Shown here piece after piece: positions 9,135 through 21,300 of a stretch of 64,000 nucleotides of DNA (its first letter is position 1; every line of letters starts with the position of its first letter). The position numbers and the translations under genes are program-made. The stretch comes from Craspedostauros australis. Lineage: Eukaryota > Bacillariophyta > Bacillariophyceae > Mastogloiales > Achnanthaceae. The stretch is taken from contig JAMXDE010000004.1 of assembly GCA_026770025.1 (NCBI GenBank), positions 806,001-870,000 of the forward strand. The letters run 5' to 3'. A model generated the notes under the pieces. That model saw nothing but the letters and a program-made list of their open reading frames with translations, had not been told where the DNA came from and did no database searches.

Positions 9135-12100
9135 GGGTGGGCACACGTGCTGCGCTCTATCTCAAGGATAGTTCAACCTATCACCACCATCAGGTGACAT
9201 GGTTGGAGCGGACCAGCGGGCACCCCCCGAAACATGTTAGATGTATCTAATCTTGTATCATGTACGAGCTTTGGTTCAATCCAAACATCACTGGGAAGTG
9301 ATAACATCACCAACACGCATTTGACACGATTACACACACTACTCTACACAAGCCGTGTTGCTACAATCAGTACGTATAGCACCGTAGGCCAAGCGACGAG
9401 GACTCTTACGATCAATACTGGCACGCCAACCAAGTTGAATTGGATGAGCAGAACTTCCCTCCTCTGTAGACTACTCTGTGCATGTGTGAACATTGTGTAC
9501 GCAAGACTACGCAAGTGTACATCTTGGTAATGGGAGCGATTTACACCGTGGCAACAGCAATACAGTAGCTGACACCAACCTGCTTCTTCTCTTTCTCTTC
9601 ATTCTCTTCGACCACCTCAACATCTCCAATGGTGGTGCCCAGCGCATGGTACCATGCGGGTACGAGCACGAGGAAACACTCCATCAACCCGCCTCGCATC
9701 GTGGAGATCCTCTGATGCATTCCTCCTCTCCTGCTTTCACGCGTTCTTCGATGGCAATGCTCTTCATGGTACCAACGTGTTGCGACGGTGCTGACGTGGG
9801 GATCTGGTCCTTCATCAGGTTACATAAACGAAGCGGGCATTTCTCCGAAACACCGTTCTTGCCAAACATCGTCTTTGCCAAACATCGTTCTCGTTGCACA
9901 AACAACCAAACATTCCATTGCGAACCGAGGTTGTACTTAAATCATGGACACCGTGGTCGACTAAGCGCCAAGTCATCACGCGGGTGTGTACCAGCGTCCT
10001 TCTTCGATACACTCACCCACACAAGATGTCGCAGCGGGCGAGTAGTCGCGAACAGGGCGCTGTCTCAAAGGGGCTTATTTGTCATGCTTCTCACAAGGCG
10101 AGTGAAAAATCGGCCATTGACGTGGCGTCGGAATGGCCTTAGCCCCTTTTTAGGCTCGAAAGTAGCCTCAAATGGTCTAAATCTGTTCCTCTTGGGTTGG
10201 CGCTTGGGTGGGGTATCTTGGCCGCCGATTCAACGCGCACAACACACGCTCAGCGGAACAATGACTCTGGTGCCTACCGCACGCGAAACACCGCACAAAA
10301 TGCGACAAACACGAACAACAGAACTTCGATTCTGTGCCTGTTCTCATGCCTCCTCACATGCCGTTTGGTTTCGCACCGTTTCGCTTCGCACCTCATCAAA
10401 TGACACAAAACGGACCTGCGTCAATGAATCAGCACACAAAACAGAGAAAGCAAACAAGTTGATAGATCTTCAACACGAACAAGCACGCAAGCAAACAAGT
10501 AAGTACCGGTACAGCATGCAAGGGAGCACGCTCTGGCCATTGCGCATGCATCCCTGAATGCAGCAACCCACACCCGCGACAACATTGCAACGTGCAAGAT
10601 CAACTGCGGCGGGCATTCCGACCGGCCATGACCATGGCCATCGTCCTTCATCGATTGTACGAGTGAGCACATCGCCGAGCAATGCTGCCTCGCAATGATG
10701 CAAACAATCCGGTGCGAAGCAACAATCCATCGCGTGGAGAGAGCCGTGCGCCATGATGAATCCTTTGCCTCCTGTCTCTTCAGAACTCACCCAACTGCCT
10801 GCCTTTTTCATTCAACTTCATCATTGCTCGCCACGTAACAAAAGGCTACCCGCAAATGCGAACTTCTCTTGCCGCTGCCTCAAGTTCTGCGAACATCTTC
10901 ATTGTGCGACGCTCTCGTTCTGCAGCGCTGCAACCCCCTTACTGCGTAATTTTTCCCTTTTCTGCTGCTCTGCCCAAATCGTTGCTCTCTGTTGGGGCTT
11001 GCCGCGCTCTGACAATGCGGCGAAGGATTTCATCTGCCGTTGAGAGAGGAAATTCATGGATACGTTTGAGCGTAACAAGCAAACAAACAAAAACACACAC
11101 ACAAAGGCGCGAACATGACACCGCATTGAACTGAATGAAAATGGCATCCTGGAATGGGGAACCAGCGCGCATGACGCCGCGTTGCATGCCATGACATGGC
11201 GTGGCAAGTATCATCTGATACCGGGGTCTGCAGTCAAACAGACTCATGGACGCAACATGATGCGCAAAACGAATCGGCGGCTGACGATCTATCCCCTTGC
11301 TCTTCACCAGCGTTAGATTCTCTTACCTTTGCATCCTACCAACCGAAAAGCAAGCAGCTCACCCCAGCGGCAGGTAGCCTGGTGCGAACGTAAGAGAGTG
11401 TAGCGCTTTTGATCGGCAACGGGACGGACCGCCATCTCCGCCATGGCGCAATCACTTACGACACGCTGCGGCGAGTACACTTCACTTTGTTTCCACGCTT
11501 AATAATCCCATGAATCAACTCACAACAGCATCAATGCCGACGTCGGATCTTTCACCCAAACGCCACAGTACGGACACGACGGAACAAATGAAAACACAGC
11601 GAGCAACAGCATCGGCAAGGGAGCACACGAGACGCAATAAGGAGGTCGGCAACAACATCGCAAGCACCTGCAGAACGACAAGATTTGAATAGTCGCGTGG
11701 CTTGCGGAGTACGAGCAATAATCACGCCAGGAGTGTCATGATGCGATCGTGTCACAGCAGGAGCGAAGCACTCTGCTGTAATCGTAGACAAACAACCAAC
11801 ATTGAGCCCCGCATTATACAACACCTTCTTTCGTGTCAATGCTGCTGCCACACCGTTGATCATTTCCTGACGATGGATGCGCCACGAACATGAGCCAAGC
11901 ACGACGGGGATGATGGACGATCGTATTGGGAAAGACAAGTCTCACAGATGCTCGCGGAGGATCTTCACCTCGTGCACACATTGCAATCCTACATACCATG
12001 TAGGCTCACACAAACACGCCGGGAGTCTACTTTATGGTACCCAACAATTGCTCATGCTCGTACCAGCAGCACTCTGCATAGGGATTGCACCCACCTGCTT

Positions 12101-12364
12101 TCGTCGCTTTGCTTTGCTTTTCTCGTCATAGTTCTATTTTCTTACAATTGTTCTTGTTTTCTTCGTCTGTTTGGGCGCGCTTGTTTGAGTGTAGCCGTTC
12201 ACGAATGCTGGTACTCGCAGACGCAGACGCAGACGCCGACCTCTGCATCGTATTTTGATCCGCCGCCTCATCGCCCGATGGACACCAACCCGTTCATGTG
12301 ACATGCACACACTGTGTCAGCCAACCGATCGGCCAATCGGTCAGGCAGTGACGCCTGCCCTACC
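9135..12364. other. 3.2 kb gene-poor region between convergent genes
   Basis: It lies between the 3' ends of the plastid protein gene (+) and the giant protease gene (-). A frame stays open at 9493-10557 on the plus strand, but its translation shows no domain, has no clear start and has irregular composition, so I do not call it a gene. The only notable structure is the hairpin cluster at 10067-10168. Confidence 0.45.
10067..10168. ncRNA. Candidate structured RNA or hairpin cluster
   Basis: Several perfect inverted repeats are nested or adjacent. The outer arms are AAAGGGGCT (10067-10075) and AGCCCCTTT (10141-10149). Inside them GGCCATT (10112-10118) pairs with AATGGCC (10132-10138), and inside those GACG (10119-10122) pairs with CGTC (10126-10129). 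Just after, AGGCT (10152-10156) pairs with AGCCT (10164-10168). Together they could fold as a long stem with an inner hairpin plus a second short hairpin. The family, strand and expression are unknown; chance or a relic of a small inverted-repeat element are alternatives. Confidence 0.25.
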
Positions 12365-15300
12365 CTACACGGTTCCGTCGGTGGCATCATGGTCAACGTA
12401 GACGATTGTTGGGGTGGGTTCAATACCGACGTTCGCTCTCGTCCATCCTGACTGAGGTGGGTAGTTCAGGCAGTGATCCGTGGCTGGTGCAGAGTAAAAG
12501 TCAATGTCGCCAGAGGTCCCTGGCAGACCGCTTTTGGGCACAATGGAGATGTACCAGTGCCTTGTGTTATTGCTCACGTTGCATCGGAACACTGAGAACA
12601 CGACCGGCGAACCTTGGTATTGGCCATGGCGGCTGTACTTCTGGATTTTTTCGAAATAGCCATCTTGCGCGTACCGTCCGTTGATCTCTTCGGTGCCGGC
12701 ATCTTCCACGATGAGGAACGCTGGCGGCTCGTCGAATTGGGAGTCTTCATCGTCCTCCTCCTCAGAGTCGTTCATGGGGTGGACATCCGAATCGGAGGGA
12801 TGGTTCGGATGCTGATGCTGCTGATGTTGGTGCTGATGCTGTGGTTCCAAATGCCTGTCGCCATCAAGCACGGCGTCGCTCTCCGCCTCGCGACGGCCGT
12901 AATCTCCACCACGATGGGCGTGGTTGGGGGAGTGCGGTTGCGTGTAGTGATCGAGCAAGTCGCTGCTCATCCATTTCCACTGATCGCGGTTGCTCTCCAG
13001 CCAAATCGACGACGCCTCGTTCAGCATGAGCTCCTTGAGCACGGAGACGTACCGGTCGTATCCATGGTGGTATTCATTCGAGTAGTGCTGGTCGGACCTG
13101 GCTTCAAAGAAGGCTCTAACCGCCAGCAGCAACCCGATGCCGCTGTCCAAATGCTGCGACCCACGTTCGGTGCAGGTCATGATCAACTCGATCCGTTCTG
13201 TCTGCTTGTCGTCCGACGACGACACGAGCGCGCGCAGCACGAGCAGCGAAGTGTTGAGGACCTCATTGCCACCCCACCCTGACGGAGCGTTGAAGAGCGA
13301 TCTCAGGGTGTTCATGATCAGCATCTCGCAGTTCCTGTCGTGGACGACAGCCGCGAGCAGAAGCTCGCACATGATGTCGGACATGGAGGCGATGCCGTAG
13401 AGCTGGAAGCAAGAAAGGCCCGCGTCAGCCAGCTGGCCGAGGCTCGGGGCACCGTCCTTGAAGTGCACCGCCATGTCTCTTGCCACGCTCTCGTTGGTGT
13501 TGCGCCATCGCACATGGTTGTTGTTCTCCACGATGTACGTGTCTCGCTGTCTGCGACTCAAATCCGGCCGGAAGCCGAAGCTGTTTAAATCGCATCGAAG
13601 ACGTTCGTCGCTGGTTGCCGTGGCGTCTCTGTAATACGCGTAGAACCCTTCGAGGCTGAGGTAGGATGATATCTGGCTCTCGTCATCAGCCTCGATTGGG
13701 TACCGGCTCATGATGTCGTTGATCTTCTGCGGAGGGATCGCCGCGGAGTCCATTCCGCAGCGCTGCAGGTACTCCTCGATCTCCTTATGGCCCATGCCAG
13801 GCGCACCCGGTGCGCAGAACTCATTGAAGATCTCCGCCAGCGCCTTCTTCGCGGCATCCGTGAGATTGTGGCGTTGCCGTCCACGCGGGAGCTCCTCGAC
13901 GACTGCGGCTTGGATAGCACCTGGAGCTCCGAGGAGGCAGCACAGAGCTTCGAACACGTACAGGTTGTCGGCCGGGCTGGTGCCGCCACGGTAGTTCATG
14001 TCGGAATTGTTCATCACCTGGCCCGCCCCGCCCAACGGCATCAGATGTGCTGTTGGGTTGTGCTCGGCACGTGTCTGGCTCTCGGCGACCTCCACGGAGA
14101 CGCTGGAACCTGGGAATGCGACCTTGAGGCTGTCAGGGACCTTGTCCCTGGCGACGAAGCAGATCAAGCGCGCAGGGATTTGCGCGGCGATCAGGGCCGA
14201 CGTCATCCCGAACATGCCGTCAGCAGACTTGATCATGGAGAGGTTGCGGATCAGCTTGCTGATATCGATGCACTGCCGCCATGTTCTCGGCAATGCCTCC
14301 AGCAAAGTGTTGAGATGAGACAGGATCACACCGATCGATGAACTTTTGCCGGTCGCTTCCAGACGAAGATCTTCATGGACTTGGAACCGGCCCTCCAGCT
14401 GACACGGCACTGCTGTTTTCGGGATGCCGATCTCCGTAATCTGCTGCGTCCATGCCTGCGTCCAATCGCGCAAGGATTGCACACGTGTGGGGTCGTCAAA
14501 GGCTGCATCCAGAGCACCCGTGAATAGATCCACAGCAGCGTCACGAGCATTGCTGTCGGGACAGTCCAGGAGGTACGTTCGCAGCCAGTTAGCACTCACG
14601 GTGCGGGTTCTGCCTGCCACCTGGCGTATGAAATTGGCCGCGCACAACGGATCTCTGCGCAGTGTCTCGTTGAGCATGCGCACCCATTCTGTCAAAGCCA
14701 CGCGTTCTGTCGAGTACAGCAACACGTCAAAGACGAAGGAGAGGAGCATGTCCACCACGGTGGAGCGCCATGACTGGGATGAAGGCTCTTGCACGGGCGA
14801 CGAATCCGGCGAGACCGCCATCATCACATCGTCCTTGCTCTTCATGCGACATAGACCCAGCAGGCCCTTCAGGAACATCTGGAATTCGTTGTCGAACAGC
14901 AGCGTCTGCCAACGGTGCGTCGTGTTTGACCTTCGCACGTCGGGCTCGAACACGTCGAAACCTGAGGACATTGTGAGATCCTTTGGGATCGGGGGAGGCT
15001 TGTTCTCTTCGGCCTTCTTCTTCTTTTCTTCGAGCGCCTTCTTCTTGGCTTCTTCGTCCTCCTCATCCTTCTCGCCGTCGTTCGTCTCCTCATCGCTTTC
15101 ATCATCCTCGTCCTCCGGCGGGACTTCGGTCTTCTTCACCTTCTCATAGAAAAGCATCAGCGCGTTGGCATATTGCTCGCTTTCGACGGTCTGGACTTGA
15201 CCGTTTGGCCACTTCGTTTCTTTCTTCAGCTTGCCGCCGAAGCACTCCGCCTCGATGGCTGCTGGGTCGAACGGCGTCACATCTTCATCGTCGAATCGGA

Positions 15301-18300
15301 ACCACTTGCCCTGGGTCTCTTCGTTGCGATCCTTGATGAAGCTGTAGTAATGTCCACCTTGAGCCACACCTGCATGCACCAACACGCCTGCCAGATTGTA
15401 CTCGTAATCTTCATCGACCAGTTGCTGTGCGGCAGCAGCTGGAATGAGTGGCGCCGTTGATGTCGATGTTGAGGCGCCGCCCGTGTCCATCGGTTCAGCG
15501 TCATCGCCGCTGTCGGCACTCGCGTCTGCGTCCTGATCAGCAGCCTGCTGGGTCGCCTCGGCCGCTTCCATCGCTTCCAGGGTGTACCGCTTCAAATTCA
15601 GCGTTTGCCCGAAGGCGCAGCGGCTGTTGAGCTTGACGGTCTCGAAGGTGTTGTAATCCAAATCGAAACGCTTCAGAGACAGGATGAGCATGTTGGGGAG
15701 AGACGAGATGGCGGTCTTGAGCACCGTGTCGGTGTTCTTCTTGCACCTGTCGCAGAAGACCTGGTTGTTTCCATCCATGATCTCGACCTCCGTCATGGAC
15801 GCAAGTGCCTCATGGATGTCAGCCTTGCCGCGGATCTGGCAGTCAACGCTCAGGAGCTTCTCCTTGCGGTTCGTCTTCAAGCCACATTCCTTGCAAATCT
15901 TTTGCTTCGTCTGCTTCAGGCCGAACGTATGGTCCAGGTACCGGAAATGATCCGGCGCCCATCGCTTCAACGAGGTCTCGAGGCGATCCAGCAACTTCGT
16001 TGCGAATTCCGATGCGTCATTTTGCTGCCAAACGTCGAACTCGAGCTTGAGACAGGCGCAGGCCTCCACTAAGGCTCGCGGATCGAAGCAACGTCCTCTC
16101 GACCCCTCATCCAAGTGGATGAACGTGCGCTGCATCTCCTCCAACAGATGCCGGGAGTTGAGCTCGTCCTCGCTCTCTTCGACTTGCATGCTCTTGCTCC
16201 CGCTCATCGGCTGCTCTGCACCGGGGCTGGTGTCGACGGAAGTCTTGACGACTGTGAACACGCCCGTTTCTTTGCCTGGCCGGCCTTCCGACAGAAACAG
16301 CTCATCCGGTAGGCCTATGGGCAGCCTCGCAACGTCATCGGCCTGCACCTGCGTGTGGCTGTTACCCGTGACTGTCGCCACGTGAATCGGGCAGTAACGA
16401 ATGGTGTGCATTCCAGTGCGCTCGTCGAACGCTTCCACCATGGCATCATACGACACCCCGTTGTCCCATTGCATCGCCAGCTTTTTTCCCACCAGCGCCG
16501 CGCCTTCTGCGGATACAGCGCCACCAGCCGAACGCAGGGTAGCGGGCAAGGGTGCGGCACACATGGAAGTCCGGAGCTCCGGCATCATGAAGAGCTGCTG
16601 GAGAACCGAGTTCATGTAGCATGTGCAGCCTTGGTTGCGCAGACCGGAATACTTCGAGGAGTTCCTGTTCTGACGTCCAGCTGCCTCGCTGCCGAACTGC
16701 CCCCATCGGTGTCTGAGATACGGTGCGGCTGATTGGACGAGGTTGTTGATTCGGCCAACGAGGGCTGTGTAACCGTCGCTGTTGCCGCAGGAACGCGCAG
16801 CGGCACCCACGACGTCAAATCCGTGCTGACGCGACTCCTTGTCGCAGCATATGGCCACGACGGAGGTCGATCCGCCAGGCGAAAGGAACCCATCGAACAC
16901 CACGCCCATCAGATCGATCAGGACGATGTTTTCAGGGCGGGGATGCAATCCCTCAGGAACCAACAGCTGCGACCATTTGTCTGTCTTGAGCTCGCTCAGT
17001 AGGATCGACGTTCCGTCCTGGAGGACGTTTCCGCCACCGCTTTCGATGAGAGCTCGGAGCAACGCCAAGCACCCGCTGAGGACGCCGGTGGGATGGTCGA
17101 TCAAAGTGCTCTCCTTGGTGGGACGTTGGCATGATGTCAGCTTCTTGCACACCACGGTGGACAGAGAAGTCAATTCGTTGACGGAGGGCGGCCGTTGGCT
17201 GGATCGCTCGGCGCTGACAAGCTGCTTCAGGACGTCGAAGTACTCCATCGTGGAATCTGCATCCACCTGCACAGAACCCAAGGCACGTATCAGCCAAGGA
17301 AGTGCATGGCTCGATAGCTGCGGGGTGAGGAGAACCAAGTCGTGCGCGCTCTTTCGGACTTTCTGCGCTGCGTTGATGCTGGCAACAGATCGTGGCGAGC
17401 CATCGGATCCTTCCCAAAGAAGCAACGTGGTGAGGAACTTCTCCGCTGTTGAATCGGGCAGCGCAACGAAGGCCTGCGCTGTATCGTGGGATCGGAACAG
17501 CAGCTCCAGGAACTTCAGCACGTCAGTGATGGTCGCTGTTGATATGCCTGGATCGCAAACGACCATCGACGCCAGACTTTGGAGGAGGCCTGACGCGTTG
17601 ACCAGCGACTGCAACAATCGGGTGCCGACGTCGCCAAGCACGTTGCTTCTTGGTGGAGATCGTGGCTGCCTCGGCGTCGGTTCTCCGAAAAGGCAGCACT
17701 TGAGAATTCGGAGTGCCACAGCATTTCCCATTCTAGTTTTGCCTTGATGTCTACCCCCGGCATCGGAGAAGAAACGCACGACGGCATCAAACCCGCCTGA
17801 CTCGATGAAACCCTGGCAAAAGCGTGCCGACGTTGCCGTCATCTCCGTCTCGAGAGCTGCCTTCTGCTCCTCTGGAAGGCACGAAAAGACTTCAGGTGCC
17901 GGCTGCAAGAACGCATCGATGGCCAAGAGGACGTATACGGAGCGGTGGAATTTATTGAGGTCCAACAGCTTTGCCCATCGATCTTGCTTGGAGTCGACTT
18001 CCATGGCATCGACTCCGTCTGCCGAAAGATCACCACCACTCGCAGTCACGCGGACTCGTGACGCCACAATCGTATTGGTGGGCATGGCGAGCAGCAAGTC
18101 CCACACGAGAGCGTGGACATCGACTGATGGTCGGGCGGCATCTGTCATGGCATCAGGGTCTCTCCACGGCAACGCCGCCAAAACATCCAGAAGTGCTTGG
18201 AACAGCCGGTCGGCAAAATCCCCGCCCTCCTCGACGAACAGATCGCCGAGGTTCTGGTTTGGAGCTTTTCGTAACGATGTTGGTTGAGATGGCATGGCAG

Positions 18301-21300
18301 CGGCTGCGGCAGCCGCCTGCGGATTTGGGCGCTCGGTGATCACAACAACGAGCTCGCATCCATCGACAATGCCCACTTCGTCCACGATTGCGGCGTTGCG
18401 CTGCGGCGAGAGATTTCCGTTGGATGTGGATTCCGCTCCGGCCGCTTTCGCTGCCGGACGCGCGACTCTGCCGTTAACCTGCACAGGTCGAACGGCCGAG
18501 ACAGAGCATCCGCTGCGAGCTGCAATCTTCTGCTTGATCGATGCCATGGTCTCGAGAGGGTGGACATCAAGGATCAGCTTGGTGGTTTGCATCCGATTCT
18601 GAGTCGTGGCTTCAAACGGAGCCTGCTGTGACTGCTGTCCGTGTTGTTGCTGCTGCTGCTGTTGCGTTTGAGCATGGGCAGGTGGTCGGCGATATGTGAC
18701 ATTGATTTTGCGGTACTGCGATTGGCCTCGCATTCCATGAGGGAGGTACGACGTTGCGACGTCCAAGGTCGTGGGTTGTGGAAGGCTCGATAATCTGTGC
18801 ACAGTAGATAACGATCGTGATGAATCTCCAGGTGCATTCTGACCGATAGCAGCGATCAGGATTCGCAAACACCGCTCAGCCGCCAGTTCTGCGTTGGCAT
18901 CGTTGGCGCTCAAGCTTTTCCGCACATCATCGAGGCAGCCGAAAACTCGCTTTGCGAAGCTGGTCTCCTCTTTGACCATGCCCTCCGTCTGCATCGCATC
19001 CGCAACGACGGCCGATAGCTCTGCTTCGACCTTGCCAGGCAGCCCTCCTCCTCCGTTGGACAAAATGACGGATTTGCGGTTGGTGTACACAGCAAGGAGA
19101 TCATTCATGGCCTGCGCAGCGACGGCATCGCTTCGGGCGCGAAGACAGATTCGCCACATGGCATCGATGGCGTCATTGGAAATGCGATCGGCATCAACCA
19201 CCCCACCACCCGCAGACTGGATCTTCTGGAACATGAATTGGAAGCTGGTGTATGCGCTGGTCTCCAACGAATCGAAATTCATGGCTGGCGAACAAAACAA
19301 CTGAAGGAAGGCGAAATTGCAAACTTCGTCAGTGAATGCAGGATAACACGCGTTGGCATTGCTGTTCGAAGGCTGACCTGATGAGCCTTGTGCTGCGGGG
19401 CCTGTTCCGTTGGACACCGCGGACGACGGTGCTGATGCTCCTGACGTCGCTGATGCTGCCGCAGTTGATGGTGCTGCTCCTGCAAACGTGCCCGCCAAAG
19501 GAGTTCGGGTTGGTCTGGATGCGTTGGCGACGAAGATCATCACCTCTTCATAGTCATTCGGGGAGCTGCAGTTTTGCCACAGCTCTTGCAGCTGCTCGCT
19601 CGACATGAAGATCTTTCCTGACAGACCGTAGACGTTGCGAAGGATACGGAGCCGTTCTGACACCTGCTGTCTGTCACTATCGCTCACGTCGGCGGAGAGC
19701 TGAGGCGGAGAAAACGAGAGTCATAATTACACAATGTATGTGTGTGTGTGAGAGAGAGAGACAGATAGACATCGCAACAAGTTTGGAAATGTGAGTAATG
19801 ATGACAGGGCCAGTCAGATGCAATGTACTTGTATTGTGTGGTGGAGCAGCAAGATTGGCAACGGATGTTGTGGCCCAGCTGGTGAACGAGTGAACGCAAG
19901 CCTCGCTGCATGCACATGGTGCAAACCGTGTGCGATTCTTCGCAGAGATACGTTCTATCATTGGGCGCGCAAGGCATCACAAACGCGCACGTACACACAC
20001 ACATACACGCGCACAACCGCGAAATTCCAACACAATCACTTCTTACCTTCTGAGCAGCCACTCCGGCTGCGCCCAACTTCTGCTTCCGGCGAGCCAGCAC
20101 TGCGGCAAGCTCCCTGAACAAGAGGATTGCCAGTGTTCCGTTGTCTGCCTCGACTAGCTGCGCTGCGTGATCCGCAGGACATGCCTCCAGCACAAAATGC
20201 ATGAGCTTGATCATGCGAAAGATCTGGGTCTCGGCGGTTGCGCTGGCAGGTGCGGGGGCTGCCGCGATGCTCTGCTCCAAGGATTCGATGCAGGATTTGA
20301 GGTATCGTTCACGGTGCGATCTACCGGCTGGTTCCACGCCCAGCTCGGCAGTAACGAACTCCTTGAGCGAGTCATACGTCTTCAGCGAATGTGCCTCGGG
20401 ATGTATAAACACGGCCCAGAACAGCTCCAGAATCTGCGTTCTGGTCTCGGGTTGGAAGTAGGTGCTGCTTGCCTTCGGGTTGTTACCGTTGGCCTCGCTT
20501 GCGCTTGCCGCCAAGGCCGCGCAAAACTCGGCCACTTCGTTCAAGTTGTCATGTTCGGGATCGTTCAACGAAGTCTTGATCGCCTGCAGCAGTGGCACGG
20601 CTTTGTCGATGGGGCACGCTGGAAGGATGGTCACGAGGAGCTGGTACACTTGCGTGGCGACAGCAGCATCGGCCTTCTTCGTGCACGTTTTCCAAGCAAG
20701 CAGCAAGTGGGAAGTCTGCAGGCAGAACTGGTTGGGCTGAACGGGCGAGTTGGGGTCCGGTGGGATGTGGGAATCGCGATCGCACATGCTTGCGAGGAAC
20801 TTCATCAGCGCAGTAGATCTTGCGACAATCTCACGGTGCACCGAGTCGCCCAAAACCAGCTCGATGATGCCGTTCTCGATCGCCCACTTCGCCAGCTGAT
20901 GCTCCAGGGTTTGGAATTCCTGGCCAGGAGGCACCATCAATCCTTCACGAAGCAGGTGGGGTGGCGGGTCAATTCCGGAGTTGCGGCAGGTTGCCCACCC
21001 TCTCGGTGGAGGTTGCGTCTCCTCTTCCTGCTTCGACTTGTGCTGGTAGTAGTCAATGTCACGGTCGGTACCGGGCTGCTCTTCATCTGCCTCGGACAGG
21101 AACCACCACTTCTGCTGTGAACGCATGGTGCACCGGAACAATGTGAGCTTCTTTCCGCCGTCAGGTTCGTCGGTTGGGATGTTGCGCTCGTACGAGATAT
21201 CCACCCCGCGCTGCGCGTATCCGTCCGCCGTGGTTTGGCCTCCGAAGACGTACGGGCCGTTGACAAACGTACAACCTGCGTTGCTGACCATGTATGATCG

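Noticed and set aside
9493..10557. A 354-codon open frame on the plus strand in the gene desert
   Set aside because: It does not begin at an ATG, has irregular composition with no domain or periodicity, and overlaps the hairpin cluster; its length alone is suspicious but not enough.
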